From Peptococcaceae bacterium (GTDB lineage Bacteria > Bacillota > Peptococcia > Peptococcales > Peptococcaceae): a stretch of 37,667 bases of DNA. Under the pieces are notes generated by a model that did not search any database, had not been told where the DNA came from, and worked only from the letters and a program-made list of their open reading frames with translations. Shown in pieces: positions 1 to 7,972 of this stretch. Within the stretch, counting starts at the first letter, position 1. Each line of letters opens with the position of its first letter. The translations under genes and the position numbers were made by a program. Where the stretch lies: positions 1 through 37,667 of the forward strand of contig CAAEKP010000050.1 of assembly GCA_900756555.1 (NCBI GenBank), given 5' to 3'.

Positions 1-511
1 ATCTGGTCTGCACAGTGACCATTATGTACAGTGCTCTCAGCTGTTGAAATTCCCGAAACTGGCTGAAAAGGTTTGCAGCGCATTAGCAGAAAAATTTGCT
101 GACAATAAACCAGACGTGGTAGTAGGGCCTGCCATCGGTGGTATTCTGGTGGCGTATGAAACAGCACGGGCTCTGGATGTGCCAGCGCTGTTCGCGGAAC
201 GTCAGGATGGCGTTATGACACTGCGCCGTGGTTTTGTTATCGAACCAGGCCAGAAAGTTCTGGTTACAGAAGACGTATTCACCACCGGCGGTTCTGCGCA
301 GGAAGTAGTAGAACTGATTCAGGGCATGGGCGGCGATGTAATCGGCGCAGCTTCTATCATTGACCGCACCGCGGGCAACACGGTAAAACTGAAAGTGCCA
401 TATCAGTCCTTGATTAAATTTGAATTCCAGACTTTTGACCCGGCAGATTGCCCAATGTGCAAACAGGGAATCCCAGCTGTGAAACCAGGCAGCAGACCAG
501 ACAAAAAATAA
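1..511 (+). CDS. pyrE: Orotate phosphoribosyltransferase, 3' part
   Basis: Converts orotate and PRPP to orotidine 5'-phosphate in de novo pyrimidine synthesis (cytosolic). The frame is open from base 2 with no start in the window: its first residues, SGLHSDHYVQC, are the family's conserved segment just before the first helix, so the gene begins upstream. A TTG at 44 is internal, not the start. The PRPP-binding loop is visible as VLVTEDVFTTGGS, and the tail CPMCKQGIPAVKPGSR is typical of the longer Firmicutes/archaeal PyrE type. A terminator follows immediately, so this is probably the last gene of a pyrimidine operon lying to the left. Confidence 0.95.
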   Translation, partial: SGLHSDHYVQCSQLLKFPKLAEKVCSALAEKFADNKPDVVVGPAIGGILVAYETARALDVPALFAERQDGVMTLRRGFVIEPGQKVLVTEDVFTTGGSAQEVVELIQGMGGDVIGAASIIDRTAGNTVKLKVPYQSLIKFEFQTFDPADCPMCKQGIPAVKPGSRPDKK

Positions 512-519
512 GTTTTTTG

Positions 520-554
520 AACGGACTATCTCTTAGGAGGTAGTTCGTTTTTTA
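520..554 (+). terminator. Rho-independent terminator after pyrE
   Basis: A 12-bp stem (520-531 with 538-549, including G-U pairs) with a 6-base loop runs straight into a T tract. It starts 9 bases after the pyrE stop codon. Confidence 0.8.
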
Positions 555-656
555 ATGCAACTTTTTGTATGGGAATCTCGTCTATGAAATATACGGAAAT
601 ATATAGCAGGATTTTGATTTGTCCGATATAATTGAATTAGAAATGGGGGCGTTAGA

Positions 657-1913
657 ATGAAGGGCAGGAAGATACAAAAATGGGTGGCGGCATGTTTGTG
701 CGGTGCTATGCTGTTGGGTGTGACTGCTTGCGGGAAACAACCGCAGCAGGAAATCAATTTTGTGACCGTGGATGATGGTGTGGTGCAGGTGGAGCAGACA
801 GCACAGTTGGCAGACTGGTCTTACGATTTACTGCGACAAACAGCGGTGCTACAGCAGAAAGATGTGTTGCTGTCACCAATATCAGCGTGGCTGGCATTGT
901 CCATGACGGGGCAGGGCGCTGTTGGTGATACGAAGGAAGCGTTTGCCGATTTTTTTAAAGGCGCAGATCAGGAGCAGCAGCGTCAGATGGCGGCCTGGTA
1001 TCTGCAAAGTCTGGAAGGCAGTCTGGAGGGTACCACACAGCTGGATTTGGCGAACAGCATATGGTGCGATGATGAGGTGACGGTCAACCCTGATTTTATC
1101 AAACAGGTGCAGGCATATTATCGGGCATTAATTATGAAACAGGATTTGCAGGGCAATGAGGCAGTTCAGCGGGTCAATAGCTGGATTGCTAAGGCTACCG
1201 ATGACAAAATTCAGAATATGTTGGAATATATTGATAAAGATGCAGTGATGCTGCTGGTAAATGCCTTATCGTTGGATGCAAAGTGGCAGCAGCCTTTTGA
1301 GAGTGCCGATACTCGTCAGCGCATATTTTATGCGGTGAATGGCGCGGAACAGCAGATGGAATTCCTGCACCAGAGTTATTCACAGGCGGATTATCTGCAA
1401 TGGGAGCAGGGGCAGGGTATTGTATTGCCCTATACAGATGACAGACTGGCAATGGTAGCGTTACTGCCGGATGAAACCAGCAATTGCGATGCCATTGTGC
1501 AGCAGTTGTCGGCAGATTGGATGAAACAATTGCTGGAAGCAGAGCAGCTGCGGCCTGTGCAGTTAGCTATGCCAAAGTTTACAATGAGCAGCAGGCTGAA
1601 TTTGAATGAAGTCTGTCAGGCGATGGGGCTGTCTGTCGCTTTTGATAGTGAGCAGGCTGATTTCTCTGGCTTGGGGAGCAGCGAGGATGGCAATATTTTT
1701 ATTGGTCGTGTATTGCAGAATTGTGAGCTGACCGTAGCGGAGGAAGGAACTGAGGCTGCGGCAGCTACTGTAGTGGAAATGAAGGATGAGTGTGCGGCGA
1801 TTGGGCCGGACAATGAAGTGGCGTTGACACTGGATCGTCCTTTTGTGTATCTGATTTTGGATCAGAAAACACAGGTGCCTTTGTTTGTTGGTATTTATCA
1901 GGGACAGGAATAA
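657..1913 (+). CDS. Serpin-family protease inhibitor, lipoprotein
   Basis: Predicted secreted, lipid-anchored serpin of 418 residues, close to the usual serpin length plus a signal peptide. The N-terminus has basic residues, a hydrophobic stretch and a lipobox ending VTAC (Cys25). The serpin fold is supported by NSIW and VNALSLDAKWQQPF in the core, by the reactive-loop hinge EEGTEAAAAT near the C-terminus, and by LDRPFVYLILD, which matches the serpin signature. A small-residue hinge is expected of an inhibitory serpin, because the loop must insert into sheet A. Counting from the hinge puts P1 near EC in KDECAAIG, but the loop looks about 6 residues longer than in alpha-1-antitrypsin, so the scissile bond and target protease cannot be assigned. 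A purine-rich GGGGG site lies upstream of the ATG. It is a single gene between terminators. Confidence 0.93.
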   Translation: MKGRKIQKWVAACLCGAMLLGVTACGKQPQQEINFVTVDDGVVQVEQTAQLADWSYDLLRQTAVLQQKDVLLSPISAWLALSMTGQGAVGDTKEAFADFFKGADQEQQRQMAAWYLQSLEGSLEGTTQLDLANSIWCDDEVTVNPDFIKQVQAYYRALIMKQDLQGNEAVQRVNSWIAKATDDKIQNMLEYIDKDAVMLLVNALSLDAKWQQPFESADTRQRIFYAVNGAEQQMEFLHQSYSQADYLQWEQGQGIVLPYTDDRLAMVALLPDETSNCDAIVQQLSADWMKQLLEAEQLRPVQLAMPKFTMSSRLNLNEVCQAMGLSVAFDSEQADFSGLGSSEDGNIFIGRVLQNCELTVAEEGTEAAAATVVEMKDECAAIGPDNEVALTLDRPFVYLILDQKTQVPLFVGIYQGQE

Positions 1914-1929
1914 AAATAAAATATTGTGA

Positions 1930-1974
1930 AAACAGCGAATTGGAATATGGTATCTTCTGATTCGTTGTTTTTTT
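1930..1974 (+). terminator. Rho-independent terminator after the serpin gene
   Basis: A stem of 1931-1940 (AACAGCGAAT) with 1960-1969 (ATTCGTTGTT), one G-U pair, is followed by a run of T. Confidence 0.7.
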
Positions 1975-2029
1975 GTGCGATAAATATGGTATGATAAAAA
2001 TAACCAAAACTATTAAGGAGAGATGAAGT

Positions 2030-2677
2030 ATGACTATGGAACCGCAAAAAATTTACAGCAGTATTGATCACACCCAATTGAAGCAGACGGCTGACTGGGC
2101 CTCTGTTCAGACATTATGCAATCAGGCAATTGCCGGCGGTGCGGCATCGGTGTGTATTCCACCTTGCTATGTGGGCAGAGTGAAAGCGTATGTGCAGGAT
2201 AAGATGAAGGTTTGCACAGTGATTGGCTTTCCAAACGGATATCAGACTACGTTGGTAAAACTGGTAGAAACAAAAGAGGCGCTGGCAGACGGTGCTGATG
2301 AGATTGATATGGTAATCAATTTATGTGATGTGAAAAATGGTGATTGGGATAAGGTGCGCCATGAAATCAGAGCACTGAAACAGGCCTGCGGGCAGCGAGT
2401 GTTAAAGGTGATTGTGGAAACCTGCTATCTCACGGAGAAGGAAAAAGTGATGCTGTGTCATATTGTTACCGAGGCAGGCGCGGATTATATTAAGACCAGT
2501 ACTGGTTTTGGTTCGGCTGGTGCTACTGTAGAGGATGTTGCTCTGTTCCGGCAGGAGATTGGCCCAGAAGTAAAAATTAAAGCGGCAGGCGGTATTCGCA
2601 GTTTGGAAACAGCGGAACAGATGATGCTGGCGGGTGCTGATCGTTTGGGCAGCAGTGCGCTGTTAGGAGGCAGGTAA
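2030..2677 (+). CDS. deoC: Deoxyribose-phosphate aldolase
   Basis: Cleaves 2-deoxyribose 5-phosphate to glyceraldehyde 3-phosphate and acetaldehyde in deoxynucleoside catabolism (cytosolic class I aldolase). The 215-residue length is normal. The catalytic set is visible: Asp93 in EIDMVIN, the Schiff-base lysine Lys155 in DYIKTSTGFG, and Lys184 in KIKAAGGIRS, equivalent to E. coli D102, K167 and K201. The start is supported by AAGGAGAG about 9 bases upstream; an ATG two codons further in is possible. The serpin terminator lies 5', so it has its own promoter, perhaps the TATGAT near 1988. No other deo genes are adjacent. Confidence 0.96.
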   Translation: MTMEPQKIYSSIDHTQLKQTADWASVQTLCNQAIAGGAASVCIPPCYVGRVKAYVQDKMKVCTVIGFPNGYQTTLVKLVETKEALADGADEIDMVINLCDVKNGDWDKVRHEIRALKQACGQRVLKVIVETCYLTEKEKVMLCHIVTEAGADYIKTSTGFGSAGATVEDVALFRQEIGPEVKIKAAGGIRSLETAEQMMLAGADRLGSSALLGGR

Positions 2678-2767
2678 ATTGCTGTTGTTGAAACCAGTAT
2701 GATTTGGTAGCACTTAGGACAACCTATTGGCAGAATTATAATTTTGCGGCAAAGGGTTGAGAGTGAT

Positions 2768-5431
2768 ATGGAATTTAGAGGTTTGACCGATCAGCAGGTA
2801 GAGCAGTCCAGAACGCGGCACGGCAGCAATGTGATTCCAGAAGCGGAGCCAGTGACGTTCTGGCAGGAGTTTGGACGCACATTTCGTGACCCTATGATTC
2901 GGATTTTACTGGTAATTGCCATTTTAATGCTGCTGATGTATTTCTTTGGCTATGCGGAGATCTATGAACCGGTGGGTACTGTTCTTGCCATTTTGATTGT
3001 GGCAGCGGTGTCGGCAAAAACGGGCGTGACCAGTGATGTGAAGTATCGAACGCTGAAAGAAAGCGCCCGCAAGGATACCTGCAAGGTGTATCGCAACGGG
3101 CAGGTGGTGGTGCTGGAGGCTGACGAAGTGGTGGCGGGGGACAAGGTGCTGCTGCAAGCTGGCGATAAAATTCCGGCAGATGGTATTTTGCTGGATGGAG
3201 CGCTGCGGGTAAATAATGCGGCGCTGAACGGCGAGACGGAGGAGTGTAAAAAGACGGCAGCTTCGGCAGCATTTGAACTGGCGGAGAAAATCACAGGGGA
3301 AACCTTTGTGGATGCGCATTCGCTGTTTCGCGGCACTATTGTATTTGATGGTACCGGTGTGTTGGATGTGCGCCGGGTGGGCGTGGCTACCATGATGGGC
3401 AGGATGGCTCAGGAGTTGCAGGAGGAAGAACCGGATTCACCGTTGCAGGTAAAGCTGACGCGATTAGCCGGGCAGATTTCCCGCGTTGGTTATGTTGGCG
3501 CGGCGGCAATAGCAGCACTATATTTTATATTTTTTGTGCTGTATGCTGGCGGTTTGCAGAACTACCTCAGTCTGGGCTGGGGAACGATTTTCCAGAATAT
3601 TATTGAGTCTGTCTCTTTGGCAGTCGTTATCATTGTCTGTGCGGTGCCGGAAGGGTTGCCGCTGATGATTTCTCTGGTATTGATGCAAAACACCAGCAAG
3701 ATGCTGGCTCACAATGTGCTGGTGCGCAAAGCAGAAGGCATTGAAACAGCCGGCTCGCTCAATATTTTGTTCAGCGACAAAACAGGCACCATCACGAAAG
3801 GCCTGCTGGAAGTGGTGGAGTTTTTCACAGCAGACGGCGATACCATTCCGACAGCAGAATTGGCACAGTGCCCGGCAGTGCAGGAACAATTACAGCTGGC
3901 GATTGGTAAAAATACAGCTGCCATGTATGATGCCAATCATCAGGTGATTGGCGGCAATGCTACAGATCAGGCATTGCTGAAATTTCTGGGTGAGGATGCG
4001 TTTCGTGCGCTGGAAAGCAATGAAACCTATACTGTGACAGCCTCTCAGGGCTTCCACTCGGCTAATAAATTCAGTCAGGCGTATATTGAGGGCTTGCAGA
4101 AAACGTACTACAAGGGTGCGCCAGAGCAATTGGTGGCTAAGGCCAAATACTATCTGGATAAGCAGGGGCAGCGGCAGCCGTTGGATGTGGAGGCGCTAAA
4201 CCGCAAAATAGATGGGCTGGCTGCGAAAGCTGTCCGCGTGCTGGCCTTTGGTTACGGAGATCAGCCTTTGCAGGAAAACAGGATTCAGGAGGATTTAGTG
4301 CTGATTGGTTTGGTGGGTATCCGGGATGATGTGCGCCCGGAGGCGCGGGCGGCCATTGGTGCTGTACAGCAGGCAGGCATTCAGGTGGTGATGATTACTG
4401 GCGATCGGCTGGAAACAGCGATGGCTATAGCCAAAGATGCCGGGCTGCTGAGTCAGCCAACGGACAGAGCTTTAACTTCCGCTGATTTGCAGAAGTTATC
4501 GGACAATGACATTAAGGCGATTCTGCCGGAACTGAAAGTAATTGCCCGCGCATTGCCTACAGACAAGTCCCGCATGGTGCGGCTGTGTCAGGAATTGAAT
4601 CTGGTGGTGGGCATGACAGGCGACGGAGTCAACGACGCGCCGGCATTAAAACGGGCAGATGTGGGTTTTGCCATGGGCAGCGGTACAGAGGCTGCTAAGG
4701 AAGCGGGCAAGATTGTCATTCTGGACGATAACTTCCAATCCATCAAAGATGCCATCTGGTATGGACGCACCATCTATCACAATATCCTGAAATTCTGTCG
4801 TTTTCAGCTGGTCATCAATCTGGCTGCTGTTGCGGTTAGTGCATTGGCACCATTTCTGGGATTGGGTGAACCGCTGAAAGTAATTCATCTGTTATTCATC
4901 AATCTGATTATGGACAGTCTGGGCGCTATCATGCTGGGGAATGAACCAGCGCTGGAACAATATATGCAGGAAAAACCGCGGCGGCGGGATGAAGCCATTA
5001 TCAGTAAAGCAATGCTGGGGCAGATTGCTGTGATGGGTGTCTGGTTGACATTGTTGAGTTTTGCTTACCTGCGCCTGGATATTTTTCATGGTGTATTTAT
5101 CAATCGCGAGCAGATATTGAGCGCATTTTTTGTTTTGTTTATTGCCAGCGCCTTGTTCAATGCTTTCAATGTGCGCGGTGAAGGGTTTGATATTTTTCGG
5201 CGTTTGCAGGAGAATACTGGTTTTTTGAAAGTGTTCTTTATTATTCTGGCGGTGCTGGTGCTGATTGTCAACGCAGGCAAAGTGCCGCTGGCGCCGTTTC
5301 AGTGGATCAGTGCCATGTTCAGCTGTGTGCCGTTTAGCTGGCAGGGCTGGGTGCTGGTGTTGCTGCTGGCGGCTACTATGATTCCGATAGACTTGCTGCG
5401 CAAAGCCATCATTCGGCGGCGAGTAGCATAA
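2768..5431 (+). CDS. P-type Ca2+-transporting ATPase (PMCA-like, type IIB)
   Basis: Membrane pump of 887 residues that probably exports Ca2+. The phosphorylated aspartate is Asp337 in SDKTGTIT. PEGLP in membrane helix 4 begins at Pro294, and the hinge motif GDGVNDAP begins at 618. The N-terminal cation-ATPase domain (TDQQVEQSRTRHGSNVIPE), the TGE-like actuator segment (LNGETEE) and a six-helix C-terminal bundle are all present. Helix 5 reads QLVINLAAV and helix 6 NLIMDSLGA, as in plasma-membrane type pumps with one Ca2+ site, rather than the two-site SERCA pattern. I chose the ATG at 2768, behind AGGGTTGAGAG, over an in-frame TTG at 2744. There is no C-terminal calmodulin-like extension. Confidence 0.93.
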   Translation: MEFRGLTDQQVEQSRTRHGSNVIPEAEPVTFWQEFGRTFRDPMIRILLVIAILMLLMYFFGYAEIYEPVGTVLAILIVAAVSAKTGVTSDVKYRTLKESARKDTCKVYRNGQVVVLEADEVVAGDKVLLQAGDKIPADGILLDGALRVNNAALNGETEECKKTAASAAFELAEKITGETFVDAHSLFRGTIVFDGTGVLDVRRVGVATMMGRMAQELQEEEPDSPLQVKLTRLAGQISRVGYVGAAAIAALYFIFFVLYAGGLQNYLSLGWGTIFQNIIESVSLAVVIIVCAVPEGLPLMISLVLMQNTSKMLAHNVLVRKAEGIETAGSLNILFSDKTGTITKGLLEVVEFFTADGDTIPTAELAQCPAVQEQLQLAIGKNTAAMYDANHQVIGGNATDQALLKFLGEDAFRALESNETYTVTASQGFHSANKFSQAYIEGLQKTYYKGAPEQLVAKAKYYLDKQGQRQPLDVEALNRKIDGLAAKAVRVLAFGYGDQPLQENRIQEDLVLIGLVGIRDDVRPEARAAIGAVQQAGIQVVMITGDRLETAMAIAKDAGLLSQPTDRALTSADLQKLSDNDIKAILPELKVIARALPTDKSRMVRLCQELNLVVGMTGDGVNDAPALKRADVGFAMGSGTEAAKEAGKIVILDDNFQSIKDAIWYGRTIYHNILKFCRFQLVINLAAVAVSALAPFLGLGEPLKVIHLLFINLIMDSLGAIMLGNEPALEQYMQEKPRRRDEAIISKAMLGQIAVMGVWLTLLSFAYLRLDIFHGVFINREQILSAFFVLFIASALFNAFNVRGEGFDIFRRLQENTGFLKVFFIILAVLVLIVNAGKVPLAPFQWISAMFSCVPFSWQGWVLVLLLAATMIPIDLLRKAIIRRRVA

Positions 5432-5438
5432 GAAAACA

Positions 5439-5481
5439 AGGGGCGAGATGATAAAGCGAGATGTCAGCTGCGCCTCTTTTT
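5439..5481 (+). terminator. Possible terminator after the Ca2+ ATPase gene
   Basis: AGGGGCG (5439-5445) can pair with CGCCTCT (5471-5477), followed by T residues. The loop is long (25 bases), so confidence is moderate. Confidence 0.5.
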
Positions 5482-5502
5482 GCTGTCATTATTTTTCCTT
5501 GC

Positions 5503-5531
5503 TTGAATTTTTGTGCTGAAAGGGTTAAGAT
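5503..5531 (+). promoter_or_regulatory. Candidate sigma-70-type promoter for the moa genes
   Basis: TTGAAT (5503-5508), a 17-base spacer and TAAGAT (5526-5531) lie 37 bases before the moaC start. Confidence 0.6.
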
Positions 5532-5567
5532 TAAAGATAAATATACGAAAAAAGCGAGGAAATTATT

Positions 5568-6065
5568 ATGGAGAACGGATTAACGCATTTTGACAGTCAG
5601 GGTAATGCGATTATGGTGGATGTCAGTGATAAAGATAGTACGCATCGTGTGGCGGTTGCCAGCGGAAAAATTTTGGTGAATGATGCGGTGTATGAAGCAA
5701 TTGTACAGGGCACAGTAAAAAAAGGCGATGTGCTGGGCGTAGCGCGGGTAGCTGGCATTATGGCAGCTAAAAAAACTCACGAACTGATTCCGATGTGTCA
5801 TCCATTATTGTTGACCAAATGCACTGTGGATTTTGAATTGCTGCCGGAGGAAACGGCAGTGAAAGCTATTGCTACAGTAAAAGTGAAGGGGCAAACTGGA
5901 GTGGAGATGGAAGCGCTGACCGCAGTGAATGTGGCGTTGCTGACCATTTATGATATGTGCAAGGCAATTGACAAAACTATGGAATTTGATGAAATTCATC
6001 TGGAAGAAAAATCAGGCGGCAAAAGTGGAACCTTTATCAATCCTAACTGCCGAAAACAGGGGTGA
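5568..6065 (+). CDS. moaC: Cyclic pyranopterin monophosphate synthase
   Basis: Second enzyme of molybdopterin synthesis: converts the MoaA product (3',8-cyclo-7,8-dihydro-GTP) to cyclic pyranopterin monophosphate. At 165 residues it is full length. Family signatures are seen in order: MVDVSDKDSTHRVA near the N-terminus, KGDVLGVARVAGIMAAKKT, the substrate-site segment MCHPLLLTKC, GVEMEALTAVNVALLTIYDMC, and KSGG near the end. Upstream GCGAGGAA supports the ATG. The stop overlaps the beginning of the long moaA reading frame, and the two genes are certainly co-transcribed. Confidence 0.97.
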   Translation: MENGLTHFDSQGNAIMVDVSDKDSTHRVAVASGKILVNDAVYEAIVQGTVKKGDVLGVARVAGIMAAKKTHELIPMCHPLLLTKCTVDFELLPEETAVKAIATVKVKGQTGVEMEALTAVNVALLTIYDMCKAIDKTMEFDEIHLEEKSGGKSGTFINPNCRKQG

Positions 6066-6070
6066 GTGCA

Positions 6071-7054
6071 ATGAAGGATCGTCATGGAAGAGAGATTGAC
6101 TATCTGCGTATCTCCATCACCGACCGTTGTAATCTGCGCTGCACTTATTGTATGCCCGGTGATGGTATTGTGCAGCAGCTGCGCCATGAAGAACTGCTGA
6201 GTTATGAAGAAATTTTGCGGTTAGTACACTGCTTTGCCTCGTTGGGCATTCGCAAGATTAAGCTGACTGGCGGCGAACCGCTGGTGCGGCTGGGATGCAG
6301 TGATTTGGTGCGGCGCATTAAGGCGGTGCCGGGCATTGAGCAGGTGACTATCACCACCAACGGCGTGCTGCTGGCTGATATGGCAGAAGAATTGATTGAT
6401 GCGGGTATTGACGGTATCAATGTAAGTTTAGATACGGTGGAGCGGGAAATTTTTGCGCAGATTACGCGCCGCGATCAGTTCAATCAGGTAATGGCCGGGC
6501 TGGAAAAAGTGAAGCAGTTGCAGTTTAAAAACCTGAAAATCAATTGCGTGCCAATTGTGCAGTTTAATAAAAATGAGATTGTAAAGCTGGCAGGGCAAGC
6601 CAGAAATTATCCGCTGGCAGTGCGATTTATTGAGCTGATGCCCATTGGCTTAGCAAGCGACTACACAGCGGTCAGCAAGCAGGAAATTATGGAACTGCTG
6701 ACAGAGGCGTTTGGTCCGCTGACAGTCTATGAAGGAAGATTGGGCAATGGCCCGGCGGAATACTATTCATTGCCGGGGTTTCAGGGCAAGATTGGCTTTA
6801 TCGGCGCTATCCACAATAAATTCTGCGGGCAGTGCAACCGGGTGCGGTTGACCTCCAACGGCTTTTTGAAACTGTGCCTGAATCAGAACAAGGGCACAGA
6901 ACTGCAACCATTGTTGCGCGGCGGATGCAGCGATGCAGAGCTGATCGAGGCAATCCGCAATGCAATTCTGGAAAAACCGATTGAGCATCATTTTTACGAG
7001 CAAGACCACGCAGAAGAAACCGACTCCCGCCAGATGTTTCAAGTGGGCGGCTGA
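6071..7054 (+). CDS. moaA: GTP 3',8-cyclase (radical SAM)
   Basis: First step of molybdopterin synthesis, a radical SAM rearrangement of GTP. The N-terminal [4Fe-4S] site is Cys20, Cys24 and Cys27 (CNLRCTYC), followed by KLTGGEPL. The C-terminal cluster that binds GTP is visible as FCGQCNRVRLTS with a third cysteine in LKLCL. The protein ends in the conserved Gly-Gly (QVGG), which in MoaA reaches into the active site. I chose ATG 6071, placed behind AGGGGTGAG, giving 327 residues; GTG 6062 overlaps the moaC stop and would add three residues. Partners are moaC and mogA on either side. No moaD, moaE or molybdate transporter is in the window. Confidence 0.96.
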   Translation: MKDRHGREIDYLRISITDRCNLRCTYCMPGDGIVQQLRHEELLSYEEILRLVHCFASLGIRKIKLTGGEPLVRLGCSDLVRRIKAVPGIEQVTITTNGVLLADMAEELIDAGIDGINVSLDTVEREIFAQITRRDQFNQVMAGLEKVKQLQFKNLKINCVPIVQFNKNEIVKLAGQARNYPLAVRFIELMPIGLASDYTAVSKQEIMELLTEAFGPLTVYEGRLGNGPAEYYSLPGFQGKIGFIGAIHNKFCGQCNRVRLTSNGFLKLCLNQNKGTELQPLLRGGCSDAELIEAIRNAILEKPIEHHFYEQDHAEETDSRQMFQVGG

Positions 7055-7064
7055 GTTAATATCG

Positions 7065-7142
7065 GCAGTTAGACCGAATGGTATCGTGTAATACTTGAAC
7101 ACAGCAGTTAGACCGAATGGTATCGTGTAATACTTGAACACA
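7065..7142 (+). repeat. Perfect 39-bp tandem duplication
   Basis: Two identical 39-base copies, 7065-7103 and 7104-7142, lie head to tail between moaA and mogA. Each begins GCAGTTAGACC and ends CTTGAACACA. The second copy abuts the mogA ribosome binding site. Each unit can form only a small hairpin (GTAT...ATAC). Confidence 0.95.
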
Positions 7143-7158
7143 GAGGGAGGAAATCAAT

Positions 7159-7650
7159 ATGTTTCAGGCAGCAATTATCACCGCCAGCGACAAAGGCTCG
7201 CAGGGCTTACGGGAAGATGTGAGCGGGCAGGTTGTGCGGGAAATTTTAGAGCAGAACGGTTACCATGTAGTGCAGCAGATTATTTTGCCTGACGATCGGC
7301 AGCAGTTGGCTGCTGAGATGGAACGAATCTGCCTGACTCATGAGGCAGATTTAATTTTAACCACCGGCGGCACCGGCTTTTCCCCGCGGGACTGGACACC
7401 GGAAGCAACATTGGATGTAGTAGAACGGCAGGTACCGGGAATTCCAGAAGCAATGCGGCTGAACAGCTTGCAGATTACCAAGCGTGCTATGCTGAGCCGT
7501 GCTGTAGCAGGGATTCGGGAACAAACTTTGATTATTAATTTGCCGGGCAGCCCCAAAGCGGTGCGGGAAAATCTGGAGTATGTAATCACAGAATTAGCCC
7601 ATGGTTTGGAAATTTTGCGCGGTGAAGCGGGCGAGTGCGCCAGAAAATAA
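7159..7650 (+). CDS. mogA: Molybdopterin adenylyltransferase (MogA/MoaB family)
   Basis: Activates molybdopterin by adenylylation before molybdate insertion. The 163-residue single-domain protein shows the family's TTGGTGFSPRDWTPEA (GGTG loop and acidic/threonine site) and the later INLPGSPKAV motif. The start is set by AGGGAGGAAATC ahead of the ATG. MogA and MoaB are hard to tell apart by sequence; its place after moaA supports a cofactor role in either case. The 39-bp duplication fills the gap to moaA, so mogA may be transcribed with moaCA or partly on its own. Confidence 0.93.
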   Translation: MFQAAIITASDKGSQGLREDVSGQVVREILEQNGYHVVQQIILPDDRQQLAAEMERICLTHEADLILTTGGTGFSPRDWTPEATLDVVERQVPGIPEAMRLNSLQITKRAMLSRAVAGIREQTLIINLPGSPKAVRENLEYVITELAHGLEILRGEAGECARK

Positions 7651-7696
7651 TAATAAACGGCGGCAGGTGTATATAAGATTTTTTCCATATATTTCA

Positions 7697-7725
7697 TTGA
7701 GAAAAAAGTTTGCCTGTGCTATACT
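7697..7725 (+). promoter_or_regulatory. Candidate promoter in the mogA-lipoprotein gap
   Basis: TTGAGA, a 17-base spacer and TATACT, placed so that a transcript starting about 7 bases later would end at the terminator at 7808-7844. A second TATACT at 7897-7902, with a poor -35, may serve the lipoprotein gene. Confidence 0.55.
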
Positions 7726-7730
7726 AAAAC

Positions 7731-7844
7731 ATAAATGCGTTGTTTTTTGATATTTGCAGTCGGGAGAGGCAAATGACTGAAAAAAGAAGAATAGCGTAAT
7801 TGCTAAAAGAAGGTGTTCCTTGGACGGGATGCCTTCTTTTTTTC
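7731..7844 (+). ncRNA. Putative small RNA or terminated leader
   Basis: The 322-base gap between mogA and the next gene holds a promoter-like sequence followed about 110 bases later by a terminator. The intervening sequence includes CAGTC...GACTG, able to pair around GGGAGAGGCAAAT. I match it to no known riboswitch or sRNA family. No convincing ORF is present. It could be a free-standing sRNA or an attenuated leader of the downstream lipoprotein gene. Confidence 0.3.
7808..7844 (+). terminator. Rho-independent terminator
   Basis: A 12-bp stem with several G-U pairs (7808-7819 with 7826-7837) is followed by seven or more T. It lies 129 bases before the lipoprotein start. Confidence 0.7.
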
Positions 7845-7972
7845 TATGATTTTATAGATTTTTTTCAAAAAAGCTACCAGAACCATGCAAATGTGTTATA
7901 CTAAAATTATAGAAGAGAACTGTACGTAAGCAGCTGTATTTGATAGGAACGAACAAGGGAGGCGTGTCTATC

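Noticed and set aside
7065..7142. Possible minimal CRISPR
   Set aside because: The copies are directly adjacent with no spacer, and no cas gene is present.
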